From contig CAMLNK010000053.1 in the NCBI GenBank assembly GCA_946481035.1, positions 1-10,700 on the forward strand: a stretch of DNA of 10,700 bases, written 5' to 3'. Each line of letters begins with the position of its first letter. The stretch's first letter is position 1. The translations under genes were made by a program, and so were the position numbers. The notes under the pieces are model-generated. The model saw only the letters and a list, made by a program, of their open reading frames with translations, had not been told where the DNA came from and ran no database searches. This document shows positions 1-5,948 of this stretch, one piece after another. The DNA is from an uncultured Dyadobacter sp. GTDB taxonomy: Bacteria > Bacteroidota > Bacteroidia > Cytophagales > Spirosomataceae.

Positions 1-179
1 AGTTCCCCAAGTTGTTCTTGGGTTAGATTGCGTTCTTTTCTCACAGTGCGGATCATTCGTCCGAGTAAGTCCATGCTCAAACGATGCTCAAACGCCTCAC
101 GTCGTGGGGTGCCTCTTTCTCCCACATGCTTGTCGATCATCTCGTCCAAAGTGTAGATTTTCATTTTTTGTTGTTTCAT
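1..179 (-). CDS. XRE-family HTH protein, probable HigA-like antitoxin (partial, C-terminus beyond left edge)
   Basis: The readable part (about 59 residues) begins MKQQKMKIYTLDEMIDKHVG and ends in a segment KERNLTQEQLGEL, which is the first half of an XRE/Cro-type helix-turn-helix. Small Bacteroidota proteins of this type, usually about 100 residues, have the same layout: a YTLDEMIDKH...GTPRR..FE leader followed by the HTH. They are normally annotated as the antitoxin of HigBA/RelE-type systems, which bind their own promoter. Two in-frame ATGs exist, at 179 and 164. A perfect TAnnTTTG element at 192-199 would place the transcript start near 187, so the 164 start, preceded by an A-rich leader, is at least as likely as 179. 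No toxin gene precedes it in the 79 bp to the next gene. A partner, if any, must lie downstream, outside the window. Family assignment is fairly sure; the antitoxin role is inference. Confidence 0.75.
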   Translation of the reverse strand, partial: MKQQKMKIYTLDEMIDKHVGERGTPRREAFEHRLSMDLLGRMIRTVRKERNLTQEQLGE

Positions 180-191
180 AATGTGTGTTTC

Positions 192-210
192 CAAATTTAG
201 AAACTTCTAA
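192..210 (-). promoter_or_regulatory. Promoter -7 element with overlapping operator-like palindrome for the XRE gene
   Basis: On the minus strand TAAATTTG (199 to 192) matches the Bacteroidota -7 consensus TAnnTTTG exactly. It overlaps an inverted repeat, TTAGAA-AC-TTCTAA on the plus strand at 197-210, with perfect 6-bp arms and a 2-bp spacer. No clear TTTG -33 box is seen at the expected distance. A palindrome over the -7 box just upstream of an XRE gene is the usual arrangement for autorepression, so it is proposed as the protein's own operator. This is inferred from position and symmetry only. Confidence 0.45.
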
Positions 211-212
211 GT

Positions 213-252
213 TAAAAAAATATCCTGATCAATATGCCGATCAGGATATTTT
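213..252 (-). terminator. Intrinsic terminator of the uxuA-to-oxidoreductase cluster
   Basis: A perfect 14-bp inverted repeat pairs 217-230 with 239-252 around an 8-base loop (231-238). Read on the minus strand, the stem starts 6 bp after the TAA stop at 259 and is followed by a run of seven T (220 to 214). Stem plus T-tract is the standard Rho-independent form, and the orientation fits the end of the minus-strand four-gene cluster. The T-tract on the plus-strand side is short, so termination is predicted mainly for minus-strand transcripts. It also insulates the following XRE gene. Confidence 0.85.
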
Positions 253-258
253 GAGGGG

Positions 259-1692
259 TTAACCTTTCACATTATTAGTACCATACTTCCCGCGTTGCGG
301 CCGCGAGAGCATTGCAGTTGCTTCCTTGTCATTAATGAATTGCTCCTTTTTAGGATCCCATTTCACTTTCCGGCCGAGCTTCATGGCTGTGTGTGCGAGC
401 AGGCACGCGGTACATGAGCGGTGCGCGATCTCGGCATGGCTGATGGTCTGTTTGCCGCTCTGGATGCTTTCGATCCAGTTCTGGTGCTGCTCGGGGCTTT
501 CGTACAGATGGATTTCGTTGGCCTGGATTACAGAACCGAGGATTTTCGGGTCGCTGGCGTAGAATGCCTTGTTTTCTTTGGCATTCTGTGCAGCAACAGG
601 GTCGGAGGCAGTAACGCCCACATTTCCGCGGGAAACGAAAATCCAGCCCTCGGTTCCTTCGAACTTTACGCCATTCGGATTGGTACCGCCGATTTCCATC
701 GTCACGCCGTTTTCATACAATGCATTCACCAGGAAATCCCCGTGCACATCCCAAAGGCCTGAGCCTTTCGCAGGGAATGTCGCCTTGCCTTCGATTTCGA
801 TTGGTCCGGTCAGTTCGGTGTCCATCCCCCAATGCGCGATATCGATATGGTGCGAGCCCCAGCCGGTGATCATACCCGCGCCGAATTGTTCGAGGCGAAG
901 CCATCCCGGGCGGTCGTTAATGTCCGTTTGGGAATGCACGCGGTCGAGCGTGTAGTAAATCTCCGGCGTCGAACCGAGCCACATGTCGTAGTTCAGGTTA
1001 GACGGAACAGGCATCTGTGCCGTGTTTCCTCCCGCAGGATCGCCCGGAAGGCCCACATATACTTTTTTAAGTTTTCCAATCCGGCCATTGCGTACCAGCT
1101 CGCATGTGCGTTTGAACTGTGGCCACGGGTTCATCGAACGCTGTTGGCTGCCCAATTGGAATATCACCCCTTTCTTCTTGATCATATCGGCCATCTGCCG
1201 ACCTTCGCGGATCGTGAGCGAAGTAGGTTTTTGCATATAAATGTGCTTCCCCGCAACGGCCGCTTCCATCGCAGGTTGCGCGTGCCAGTGGTCGGGCGTA
1301 CTGATGATGACGGCGTCGATGTCTTTCCGGCCCAGTATTTCGTGGTAATCGTCGTAAGTTTTTACTTCGAGGTATTTCTCCTTGCCGGTACGCTCTACAT
1401 ATTTCCGCTCGATCCATTCTTTGCCTTTTGCCAAACGGTTTTTGTCAAGATCGGCCACGGCAATCACGTGCGCGGCTTCATTTTTGATCACCTCCGGAAG
1501 GTCGTGCGTGGAGCCGATGCGGCCGAAACCGATCTGACCGATATTGATCTTGTTGCTCGGCGCATTCTTGCCGAAAACGGATGCCGGCACGATGGTAGGA
1601 AACATCGATGCCGCGATAATGCCGGCTGTACCTTTGGCGGTGGCTTTCAGGAATGACCTTCTGTCCTGATTTTGCTCCTTCTGATCTTTCAT
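259..1692 (-). CDS. Gfo/Idh/MocA family oxidoreductase with Tat signal
   Basis: A 477-residue NAD(P)-dependent sugar or glycoside oxidoreductase of the Gfo/Idh/MocA family. Residues 11-40 form a twin-arginine signal (RRSFLK followed by a hydrophobic stretch), so export folded with bound cofactor is expected. The Rossmann fold starts at about 49 with the GFGRIG loop at 55-60. Further family motifs are STPDHWHAQP (131-140), QKPTSLT (154-160, with Q replacing the E of the common EKP motif) and GWGSHHIDIAHWGM (277-290), which carries the likely catalytic histidines. The C-terminal SRPQRGKYG (463-471) is common in exported members of this family. The ATG at 1692 is chosen because a longer frame to 1833 would overlap the thuA-like gene and push the Tat signal inward. 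It lies 41 bp after that gene as the last gene of the cluster. The substrate is unknown; family members oxidise or epimerise sugars, inositols or glycosides. Confidence 0.9.
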   Translation of the reverse strand: MKDQKEQNQDRRSFLKATAKGTAGIIAASMFPTIVPASVFGKNAPSNKINIGQIGFGRIGSTHDLPEVIKNEAAHVIAVADLDKNRLAKGKEWIERKYVERTGKEKYLEVKTYDDYHEILGRKDIDAVIISTPDHWHAQPAMEAAVAGKHIYMQKPTSLTIREGRQMADMIKKKGVIFQLGSQQRSMNPWPQFKRTCELVRNGRIGKLKKVYVGLPGDPAGGNTAQMPVPSNLNYDMWLGSTPEIYYTLDRVHSQTDINDRPGWLRLEQFGAGMITGWGSHHIDIAHWGMDTELTGPIEIEGKATFPAKGSGLWDVHGDFLVNALYENGVTMEIGGTNPNGVKFEGTEGWIFVSRGNVGVTASDPVAAQNAKENKAFYASDPKILGSVIQANEIHLYESPEQHQNWIESIQSGKQTISHAEIAHRSCTACLLAHTAMKLGRKVKWDPKKEQFINDKEATAMLSRPQRGKYGTNNVKG

Positions 1693-1733
1693 TTTGTATG
1701 CAGATTTAGGATTGATGACTGATATGTTCGTGA

Positions 1734-2591
1734 TTATTTCGAGAGTGCCGGAATCGTATTCCGTACCGCATCCTGTGGGCTGGTCGCGTAGGCCTTGCTG
1801 TAATTTCTGGGTTTCTGCGGCCCGATAGCCCATTCAATGGCGCCGAGGATGTGTTTGCGGAGATCGTCCTTTTCGTAATCCTCTTTCTGATGGCCGAGAG
1901 AAGAGTAGAATGCACGACCGCCGTCGTATTCATGCCACCAGACCGACGGGAACACGTCGCCAAAAGTATCCAGCGCTTTTCCAGCGGGTTTCTGAATCGT
2001 AGAATGATCGTTCACCGCCAGCACATTCAGGTTCACGCCAAGCTCTTTGATAAAGTAAAATTCATCGACTTGACGTGGCCAAACCTTGCCCAAATGCGAA
2101 AGCGAAGGATTTTTGGTATCCAAAATTTTTACTGAAAAGCTTTGTCCCGGCTCATGCCAGAAGAACGTACCGCCCAGCAGATCCTTGAACCACCGCCATT
2201 TACGCTCGGTGCCGGAAGCCGAATGCAATCCCACGAAATTGCCGCCTGCCTGAATATAGCGCATCAATGCAACGCGCTGCGCGTCAGTGTCGAAAACATC
2301 GTTGTTGGTGTTGGAAAACACAAGACAATCGTATTGTTTCAAATTCTCGTCCGTAAACTTCGAAGGGTCGGAAGTGGTATCCACCGCAAAGCCGTTTTGT
2401 TTTCCCAATGCGAGAATCGCTACTTTGGAATTGGCAATGTTGTCATGCACATAGCCCTTCCCGTTTTTGGTATAAACCAGGACTTTGACCTTATTCCACT
2501 TGATTTTCTGTGCGTGTGTGCTCACCGGCCCGCCAAACCCGAGGAATAGCAGGCAGAGCAGGCATGTTGTCAGGATGTTTTGCTTTTTCAT
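1734..2591 (-). CDS. Secreted ThuA-like domain protein
   Basis: A 285-residue protein with a Sec signal peptide (residues 1-27, hydrophobic core CLLCLLFLGFGG, likely cleavage after THA) and a single ThuA-like domain, a glutamine-amidotransferase-like flavodoxin-type fold. Family motifs seen are VLVYTKNGKGYVHD (37-50), YDCLVFSNT (87-95), GGNFVGLHSA (116-125), FFWHEPGQ (143-150), VDEFYF (175-180) and WWHEYDGGRAFYSSLGH (218-234). ThuA proteins were named from trehalose utilisation in rhizobia. In Bacteroidota and Planctomycetes they often neighbour Gfo/Idh/MocA oxidoreductases, as here, and may act on oxidised (keto) sugars, but no firm reaction can be assigned. It lies 66 bp after the SDR gene and 41 bp before the oxidoreductase. 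The 66-bp gap contains a palindrome and a possible promoter, so thuA and its follower could form a sub-operon. Confidence 0.88.
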   Translation of the reverse strand: MKKQNILTTCLLCLLFLGFGGPVSTHAQKIKWNKVKVLVYTKNGKGYVHDNIANSKVAILALGKQNGFAVDTTSDPSKFTDENLKQYDCLVFSNTNNDVFDTDAQRVALMRYIQAGGNFVGLHSASGTERKWRWFKDLLGGTFFWHEPGQSFSVKILDTKNPSLSHLGKVWPRQVDEFYFIKELGVNLNVLAVNDHSTIQKPAGKALDTFGDVFPSVWWHEYDGGRAFYSSLGHQKEDYEKDDLRKHILGAIEWAIGPQKPRNYSKAYATSPQDAVRNTIPALSK

Positions 2592-2605
2592 TGATGTAGT
2601 ATTAG

Positions 2606-2639
2606 AAAAGGTATTGGTTATAAATGAATGCGTTACAAA
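2606..2639 (-). promoter_or_regulatory. Possible internal promoter before the thuA-like gene
   Basis: On the minus strand TACCTTTT (2613 to 2606) matches seven of eight positions of TAnnTTTG, and a TTTG box (2639 to 2636) lies 22 bp upstream, slightly wider than usual for Bacteroidota. The predicted transcript would start within a few bases of the ATG at 2591. The TTTG box is one arm of the adjacent palindrome, so factor binding there could control it. This is weak evidence from motif matching alone. Confidence 0.25.
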
Positions 2640-2655
2640 TCGTAACGGTTTGTAA
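2633..2655. repeat. 23-bp near-perfect palindrome between SDR and thuA-like genes
   Basis: Arms TTACAAA (2633-2639) and TTTGTAA (2649-2655) are perfect inverted repeats. The symmetry continues inward through CGT/ACG, with only one arm mismatch (2640 against 2648) and an unpaired central base. It starts 2 bp after the SDR stop codon. No T-tract follows on the minus strand, so it is not a standard terminator. It could be an operator for the thuA-oxidoreductase pair or a 3'-end stabilising hairpin. The symmetry is seen directly; the function is inferred. Confidence 0.5.
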
Positions 2656-2657
2656 TA

Positions 2658-3449
2658 CTAAAATCCAATCGAATTCCCTCCATCCACAGGCAGCGAAACG
2701 CCTGTGATGAATTTTGCGGCTTCCGAGCTCAGGAAAACTGCTGCCCAGCCGATATCGTCCGGTTTGCCCCAGGTAGCCATCGGCGTGCGGTCCATGGCTT
2801 TGTCACGGCGCGAGGGGTCGCCGTTCATGGCGGTGAGCATCATCGGCGTTTCGATAAAACCGGGAGCGATGGCGTTCACACGTACATTATAGGGTGAAAA
2901 TTCGGTGGTTAATGCCTTCACCATCCCGCCGACGGCCGATTTGGACGCGGTGTAAGCGACCACTCGATCGATACCATATAATGCAGCCATAGAAGTGATC
3001 ATGATAATAGAGCCGCGCTTGCGTTCCACCATTCGCTTGCCGCATTCACGCGTGATCGAGAAAACGGCGTGGAGGTTGGTCTGGATCACACGGTCGAAAT
3101 CCTCGTCGGAGACTTCCACAGCATGTTTTTTCATGTTAATGCCGGCATTATTGACCAGAATATCGATTTCTCCGACTTCCGTTTCAATGGCCCCGATCAA
3201 TGCGGGCAGCGATTTGAGATCGGTGATGTCGTTGACAAAATAGCGTGCATTCGCGCCAAGCTTTGGCAATGCTTCTTTCAACACATCCTCACGCCTGCCT
3301 GTGATCACGAGCTGCGCGCCCGCTTGTGCGAGGCATTGTGCAATGTAAAAGCCAATGCCGCTTCCGCCGCCGGTTACGAGGGCAATTTTGCCTTCCAGTG
3401 AGAAGATATTCAATGATGGTACTGTTTCGATTTGACTATTAGTGGACAT
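2658..3449 (-). CDS. SDR-family oxidoreductase, probable D-mannonate (fructuronate) oxidoreductase
   Basis: A 263-residue cytoplasmic classical short-chain dehydrogenase/reductase. Cofactor motif TGGGSGIG (26-33), VNNAG (99-103), structural N125, and the catalytic triad S153, Y166, K170 (YTASK) are all present, as is the C-terminal PVDGG (255-259). Arginines directly after beta-2 (GRRED, 51-55) would favour NADP over NAD, but this is only a hint. There is no signal peptide. The gene starts 24 bp after uxuA, so the two are almost certainly cotranscribed. Next to mannonate dehydratase, the missing step is reduction of D-fructuronate to D-mannonate, done in E. coli by the unrelated UxuB. Many Bacteroidota have an SDR in this place. 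Alternatives are gluconate 5-dehydrogenase or a KduD-like 2-keto-3-deoxygluconate dehydrogenase. The family is certain; the specific substrate is inferred from context. Confidence 0.9.
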   Translation of the reverse strand: MSTNSQIETVPSLNIFSLEGKIALVTGGGSGIGFYIAQCLAQAGAQLVITGRREDVLKEALPKLGANARYFVNDITDLKSLPALIGAIETEVGEIDILVNNAGINMKKHAVEVSDEDFDRVIQTNLHAVFSITRECGKRMVERKRGSIIMITSMAALYGIDRVVAYTASKSAVGGMVKALTTEFSPYNVRVNAIAPGFIETPMMLTAMNGDPSRRDKAMDRTPMATWGKPDDIGWAAVFLSSEAAKFITGVSLPVDGGNSIGF

Positions 3450-3473
3450 TATTTTAAATGCTATAAATCCTGA

Positions 3474-4679
3474 TTAAAACTCCTGAACCGACCGTGCAAT
3501 GCTCAATTCCAGGCCCCGCAGCTCGGCCAGCGCTTTGAGCCGTCCGATCATGGAATAGCCCGGATAGGTCTTTTTGTGCAAGTCGTCGAGCATTTGAAAA
3601 CCGTGATCGGGGCGCATAGGGAGTAGGCTATCGGTATAATGTGCCGCACTGCGCCGCAACTCTTCCTGATGCAATGCTTTGACTACCTCAAACATATCCA
3701 CATCGCCATTCAAATGCGGCGCTTCATGGAAATTACGGTTGTCTTCGGCTTCCCGTTTGGTGGTTCTGAGATGGACAAAATGAATGCGGTCGCCAAACCG
3801 GCGGATTATTCCGGGCAAGTCATTGTCAGCGCGAACACCGAGTGAGCCGGTGCAGAATGTAATGCCGTTGGCGCGGACATCGCATGCGTTCATCAGCTGC
3901 GCGAAATCGGCTTCGGTACTCACCACCCGCGGCAGGCCGAGCAGTGGCCGCGGCGGATCGTCGGGATGAATGCACAGGTTAATGCCCAGCTCCTGTGCCA
4001 CCGGCGCAACCTGACTCACGAAGTAATAGAGGTTTTCGCGCAGCTCTTTATCGCCGATTTGCGCATATGCATTGAGCAACTCCTGGAAATTGGCAAGCTC
4101 AAAAGCCTCTTCCGAGCCTGGTAATCCCAATAAAACCGTGTTTGTCAGGCCCTGGATTTCGGCGGGCGACATGTTTTGCAGCTTCTGCCGGGCCGATTCC
4201 CGTACCTGTTCGTCGTAATCCGTTTCGGCGCCGGGCCGTTGAAGGATGTACAGGTCGAACAATGCGAAATCCTCCCACACAAACCGCAGCGTTTTATGGC
4301 CTTCCGGGAATGTGTAGGTGAGATCGGTGCGCGACCAATCGAGTACCGGCATGAAATTGTAGCAAACCGTGCGGATACCCTCCGCTGCAAGATTGCGCAG
4401 CGACTCCTTGTAGTTTTCGATATATTGCCCGCGCGACGGCAGCCCTTTCTTGATATGCTCATGTACCGGTAGGCTCTCGACCACTAGCCATTTCAAAGCA
4501 ATGTGCCGCTCATTACCCGCTTCGACCAGCGAAATTCTTTCACGGATTGCTTCTTTCGTCCAGACGTCGCCAACGGGCACCTGATGCAACGCGGTCACGA
4601 CGCCGCTGCACCCCGCCTGGCGGATGTCCATCAGCGAAACCGGGTCATTGGGGCCGAACCAGCGCATGGTGTGAATCAT
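3474..4679 (-). CDS. uxuA: Mannonate dehydratase
   Basis: A 401-residue protein close to the E. coli UxuA length (394). It is a metal-dependent TIM-barrel dehydratase that converts D-mannonate to 2-keto-3-deoxy-D-gluconate in the cytoplasmic hexuronate pathway. Seen along the sequence: an N-terminal MRWFGPNDPVSL segment (5-16), TVCYNFMPVLDW (104-115), CIHPDDPP (236-243), FCTGSLG (275-281), HFVHLR (300-305) and MRPDHG (355-360). These histidine, cysteine and aspartate motifs form the family's metal and substrate site, and all are present. It is the first gene of the minus-strand cluster and is divergent from a LacI-family regulator, with an operator-like site just upstream. Start at the ATG at 4679; an in-frame ATG four codons later, just before the conserved RWFGP, is the only close alternative. 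The downstream enzymes of the pathway (KdgK, KdgA) are not in the window. Confidence 0.95.
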   Translation of the reverse strand: MIHTMRWFGPNDPVSLMDIRQAGCSGVVTALHQVPVGDVWTKEAIRERISLVEAGNERHIALKWLVVESLPVHEHIKKGLPSRGQYIENYKESLRNLAAEGIRTVCYNFMPVLDWSRTDLTYTFPEGHKTLRFVWEDFALFDLYILQRPGAETDYDEQVRESARQKLQNMSPAEIQGLTNTVLLGLPGSEEAFELANFQELLNAYAQIGDKELRENLYYFVSQVAPVAQELGINLCIHPDDPPRPLLGLPRVVSTEADFAQLMNACDVRANGITFCTGSLGVRADNDLPGIIRRFGDRIHFVHLRTTKREAEDNRNFHEAPHLNGDVDMFEVVKALHQEELRRSAAHYTDSLLPMRPDHGFQMLDDLHKKTYPGYSMIGRLKALAELRGLELSIARSVQEF

Positions 4680-4699
4680 AACTAAATGAGTTTTTTATA

Positions 4700-4713
4700 A
4701 AAATATAAATATA
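4700..4713 (-). promoter_or_regulatory. Candidate uxuA promoter (-7-like elements)
   Basis: In the AT-rich stretch upstream of uxuA, two overlapping minus-strand octamers, TATATTTA (4713 to 4706) and TATATTTT (4707 to 4700), each match seven of eight positions of the Bacteroidota TAnnTTTG -7 element. No clear TTTG -33 box is present at the right distance; that region is occupied by the LacI-type palindrome at 4723-4736. This arrangement would let a bound repressor block polymerase. Confidence 0.3.
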
Positions 4714-4722
4714 ATCTTGTAT

Positions 4723-4736
4723 TGTAACCGATTGCA
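4723..4736. promoter_or_regulatory. LacI-family operator in the uxuA/lacI divergent region
   Basis: TGTAACCGATTGCA is an imperfect even palindrome centred on CG: 10 of 14 positions (five of seven base pairs) are symmetrical, and the TGnAAnCGnTTnCA layout is the classical LacI/GalR operator form. It lies between uxuA and the divergent LacI-family gene, about 44 bp from the uxuA start and 114 bp from the regulator start. The natural reading is repression of the uxuA cluster and possibly autorepression. The inducer is likely a hexuronate-derived intermediate, but that is inference. Confidence 0.65.
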
Positions 4737-4758
4737 TTAACTTGCCGTAAATTTTGGC

Positions 4759-4828
4759 CACAGGGGTTTCCGTTAAAAAAAGGCCGTCAAGTTCAAAGCA
4801 TAAACAACAGACGGGAAATGCCCCTGTG
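4759..4828 (+). other. Leader stem-loop in front of the LacI-family gene
   Basis: CACAGGGG (4759-4766) pairs perfectly with CCCCTGTG (4821-4828). Pairing continues with TTTCC (4767-4771) to GGAAA (4814-4818) and GT (4772-4773) to AC (4811-4812), with small bulges, giving about 15 base pairs around a 37-base A-rich loop. It ends 21 bases before the ATG at 4850, inside the likely 5' leader. It has no T-tract, so it is not a simple terminator. It may affect translation or mRNA stability, or may be chance. The pairing is seen directly; a role is unproven. Confidence 0.35.
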
Positions 4829-4849
4829 ATCCCCTACAAGAAAAGAATA

Positions 4850-5878
4850 ATGGAAAAGGAAATTACCATTTATGACCTCGCAAAAATACTCGCATTGTCG
4901 CCCGCGACAGTGAGCAGGGCATTGAACGACCATCCTGCGATTAACGCGAAAACCAAGGTGCTCATTGCAGAGAAGGCTGCCGAGCTAGGTTACCGTTCCA
5001 ACACATTTGCGAGCCATTTGCGAACGCGTAAGACCAATACGCTAGGTGTGATCGTGCCGAGGTTAAACAGTAATTTTATGTCGACGGTACTCGCCGGAAT
5101 GGAAGAAGTGGCCAATAATGTGGGGTATAACTTGCTGATCAGTCAATCGTTAGAGTCTGAATTGAAGGAGCGGGCCAATGCCAAAACGATGTTCAACAGC
5201 CGTGTGGACGGCCTGCTGGTGTCTGTTGCTTACGACACCGATTCATTTGAACATTTCTCCACGTTCATCAGTCGGAATATCCCCGTTCTGTTCTTCGATC
5301 GGATCATGAACCATCCCCAATGCGGCGCCGTGATTATCGACAACGAGCAGGCTGGCTACGACGCCACGCGCCATTTGCTGGATGAGGGCTGCCGGAGAAT
5401 CATGCACGTGACCGGCGACCTGCGAAGAAATGTGTATGCCGATCGACTGGAGGGTTTCAAACGCGCGTTAACCGGATCAAATATACCGCGGAATAATCGA
5501 CTCATTTTATCAACGGATCTCAGCCAGGAAACCGGCAGGGCAATTGCGGAGCAAATCGAACAAATGGACGAAAAGCCGGACGGCCTCTTCATTGCCAACG
5601 ACCTTTGCGCGGCGATTTGCATGCAGGCTTTGAAGGAAAAAGGGTACGCAATTCCCGACGACATTGCTATCGTGGGTTTCAACAATGACCCTGTTTCGCA
5701 AGTGGTATCGCCTCAGCTCACCACTGTTTTTTACCCGGGTTACCAAATGGGCAAAACGGCAATGACTACAATGATCGGCCAACTAAATGGCACCAAACTC
5801 ATCGATCATTCAGAACCAATTATTCTTCGCTCGGAACTGATTATCAGAAGGTCGTCGATTCGGTTGGAGAAGTCGTAA
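4850..5878 (+). CDS. LacI/GalR-family transcriptional regulator
   Basis: A 342-residue repressor of normal family length. The N-terminal HTH (residues 5-24, TIYDLAKILALSPATVSRAL) is followed by the hinge (about 51-60) and a periplasmic-binding-protein-like effector domain starting at LGVIVPRLNSNF (65-76). Effector-domain motifs include VLFFDR (146-151), HVTGD (186-190), DGLFIANDLCA (244-254) and DIAIVGFNNDP (271-281). The ATG at 4850 puts the HTH at the very N-terminus, as in the family. A longer frame from a TTG at 4754 would add 32 residues unlike any LacI protein. It is transcribed divergently from the uxuA cluster with a LacI-type operator between them, so it most likely controls hexuronate use by binding a pathway intermediate. 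The effector cannot be read from sequence. A weak promoter match (TAAATTTT, 4748-4755) lies upstream. Confidence 0.92.
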   Translation: MEKEITIYDLAKILALSPATVSRALNDHPAINAKTKVLIAEKAAELGYRSNTFASHLRTRKTNTLGVIVPRLNSNFMSTVLAGMEEVANNVGYNLLISQSLESELKERANAKTMFNSRVDGLLVSVAYDTDSFEHFSTFISRNIPVLFFDRIMNHPQCGAVIIDNEQAGYDATRHLLDEGCRRIMHVTGDLRRNVYADRLEGFKRALTGSNIPRNNRLILSTDLSQETGRAIAEQIEQMDEKPDGLFIANDLCAAICMQALKEKGYAIPDDIAIVGFNNDPVSQVVSPQLTTVFYPGYQMGKTAMTTMIGQLNGTKLIDHSEPIILRSELIIRRSSIRLEKS

Positions 5879-5894
5879 ATTGCATTACATTCAA

Positions 5895-5907
5895 CGTTTG
5901 CCAAACG
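5895..5907. repeat. Short palindrome upstream of the Uma2 gene
   Basis: CGTTTG-C-CAAACG is a perfect 13-bp palindrome with one central base, located between the LacI-family gene and the Uma2-family gene, 19 bp upstream of a TAnnTTTG element. It could be a regulator site; a repeat this short may also be chance. Confidence 0.3.
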
Positions 5908-5925
5908 CATTCTCTTGTAATTCAC

Positions 5926-5933
5926 TATTTTTG
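5926..5933 (+). promoter_or_regulatory. Candidate -7 promoter element of the Uma2 gene
   Basis: TATTTTTG matches the Bacteroidota TAnnTTTG consensus exactly. A TTTG (5897-5900) lies upstream, but 25 bp away, wider than the usual spacing. Transcription would start near 5940, just before the ATG at 5949. This suggests the gene has its own promoter and supports that start over an upstream TTG. Confidence 0.4.
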
Positions 5934-5948
5934 AAACAAAGCAGAAAC

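Noticed and set aside
832..1656. Open frame of 274 codons on the plus strand, antisense to the Gfo/Idh/MocA gene
   Set aside because: It is the mirror of a well-supported gene in moderately GC-rich DNA. The product has no recognisable domain and no start context.
1693..1833. Longer N-terminus (47 extra residues) for the Gfo/Idh/MocA protein
   Set aside because: It would overlap the thuA-like coding region and bury the Tat signal, which must be near the N-terminus; the ATG at 1692 fits better.
4754..4849. TTG start adding 32 residues to the LacI-family regulator
   Set aside because: LacI-family HTH lies at the extreme N-terminus; the extra residues are basic and low in similarity, and the region holds a leader stem-loop.
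5880..5948. TTG start adding 23 residues to the Uma2 protein
   Set aside because: An exact -7 promoter element (5926-5933) lies inside this stretch, and family members start near the YSLEEY motif.
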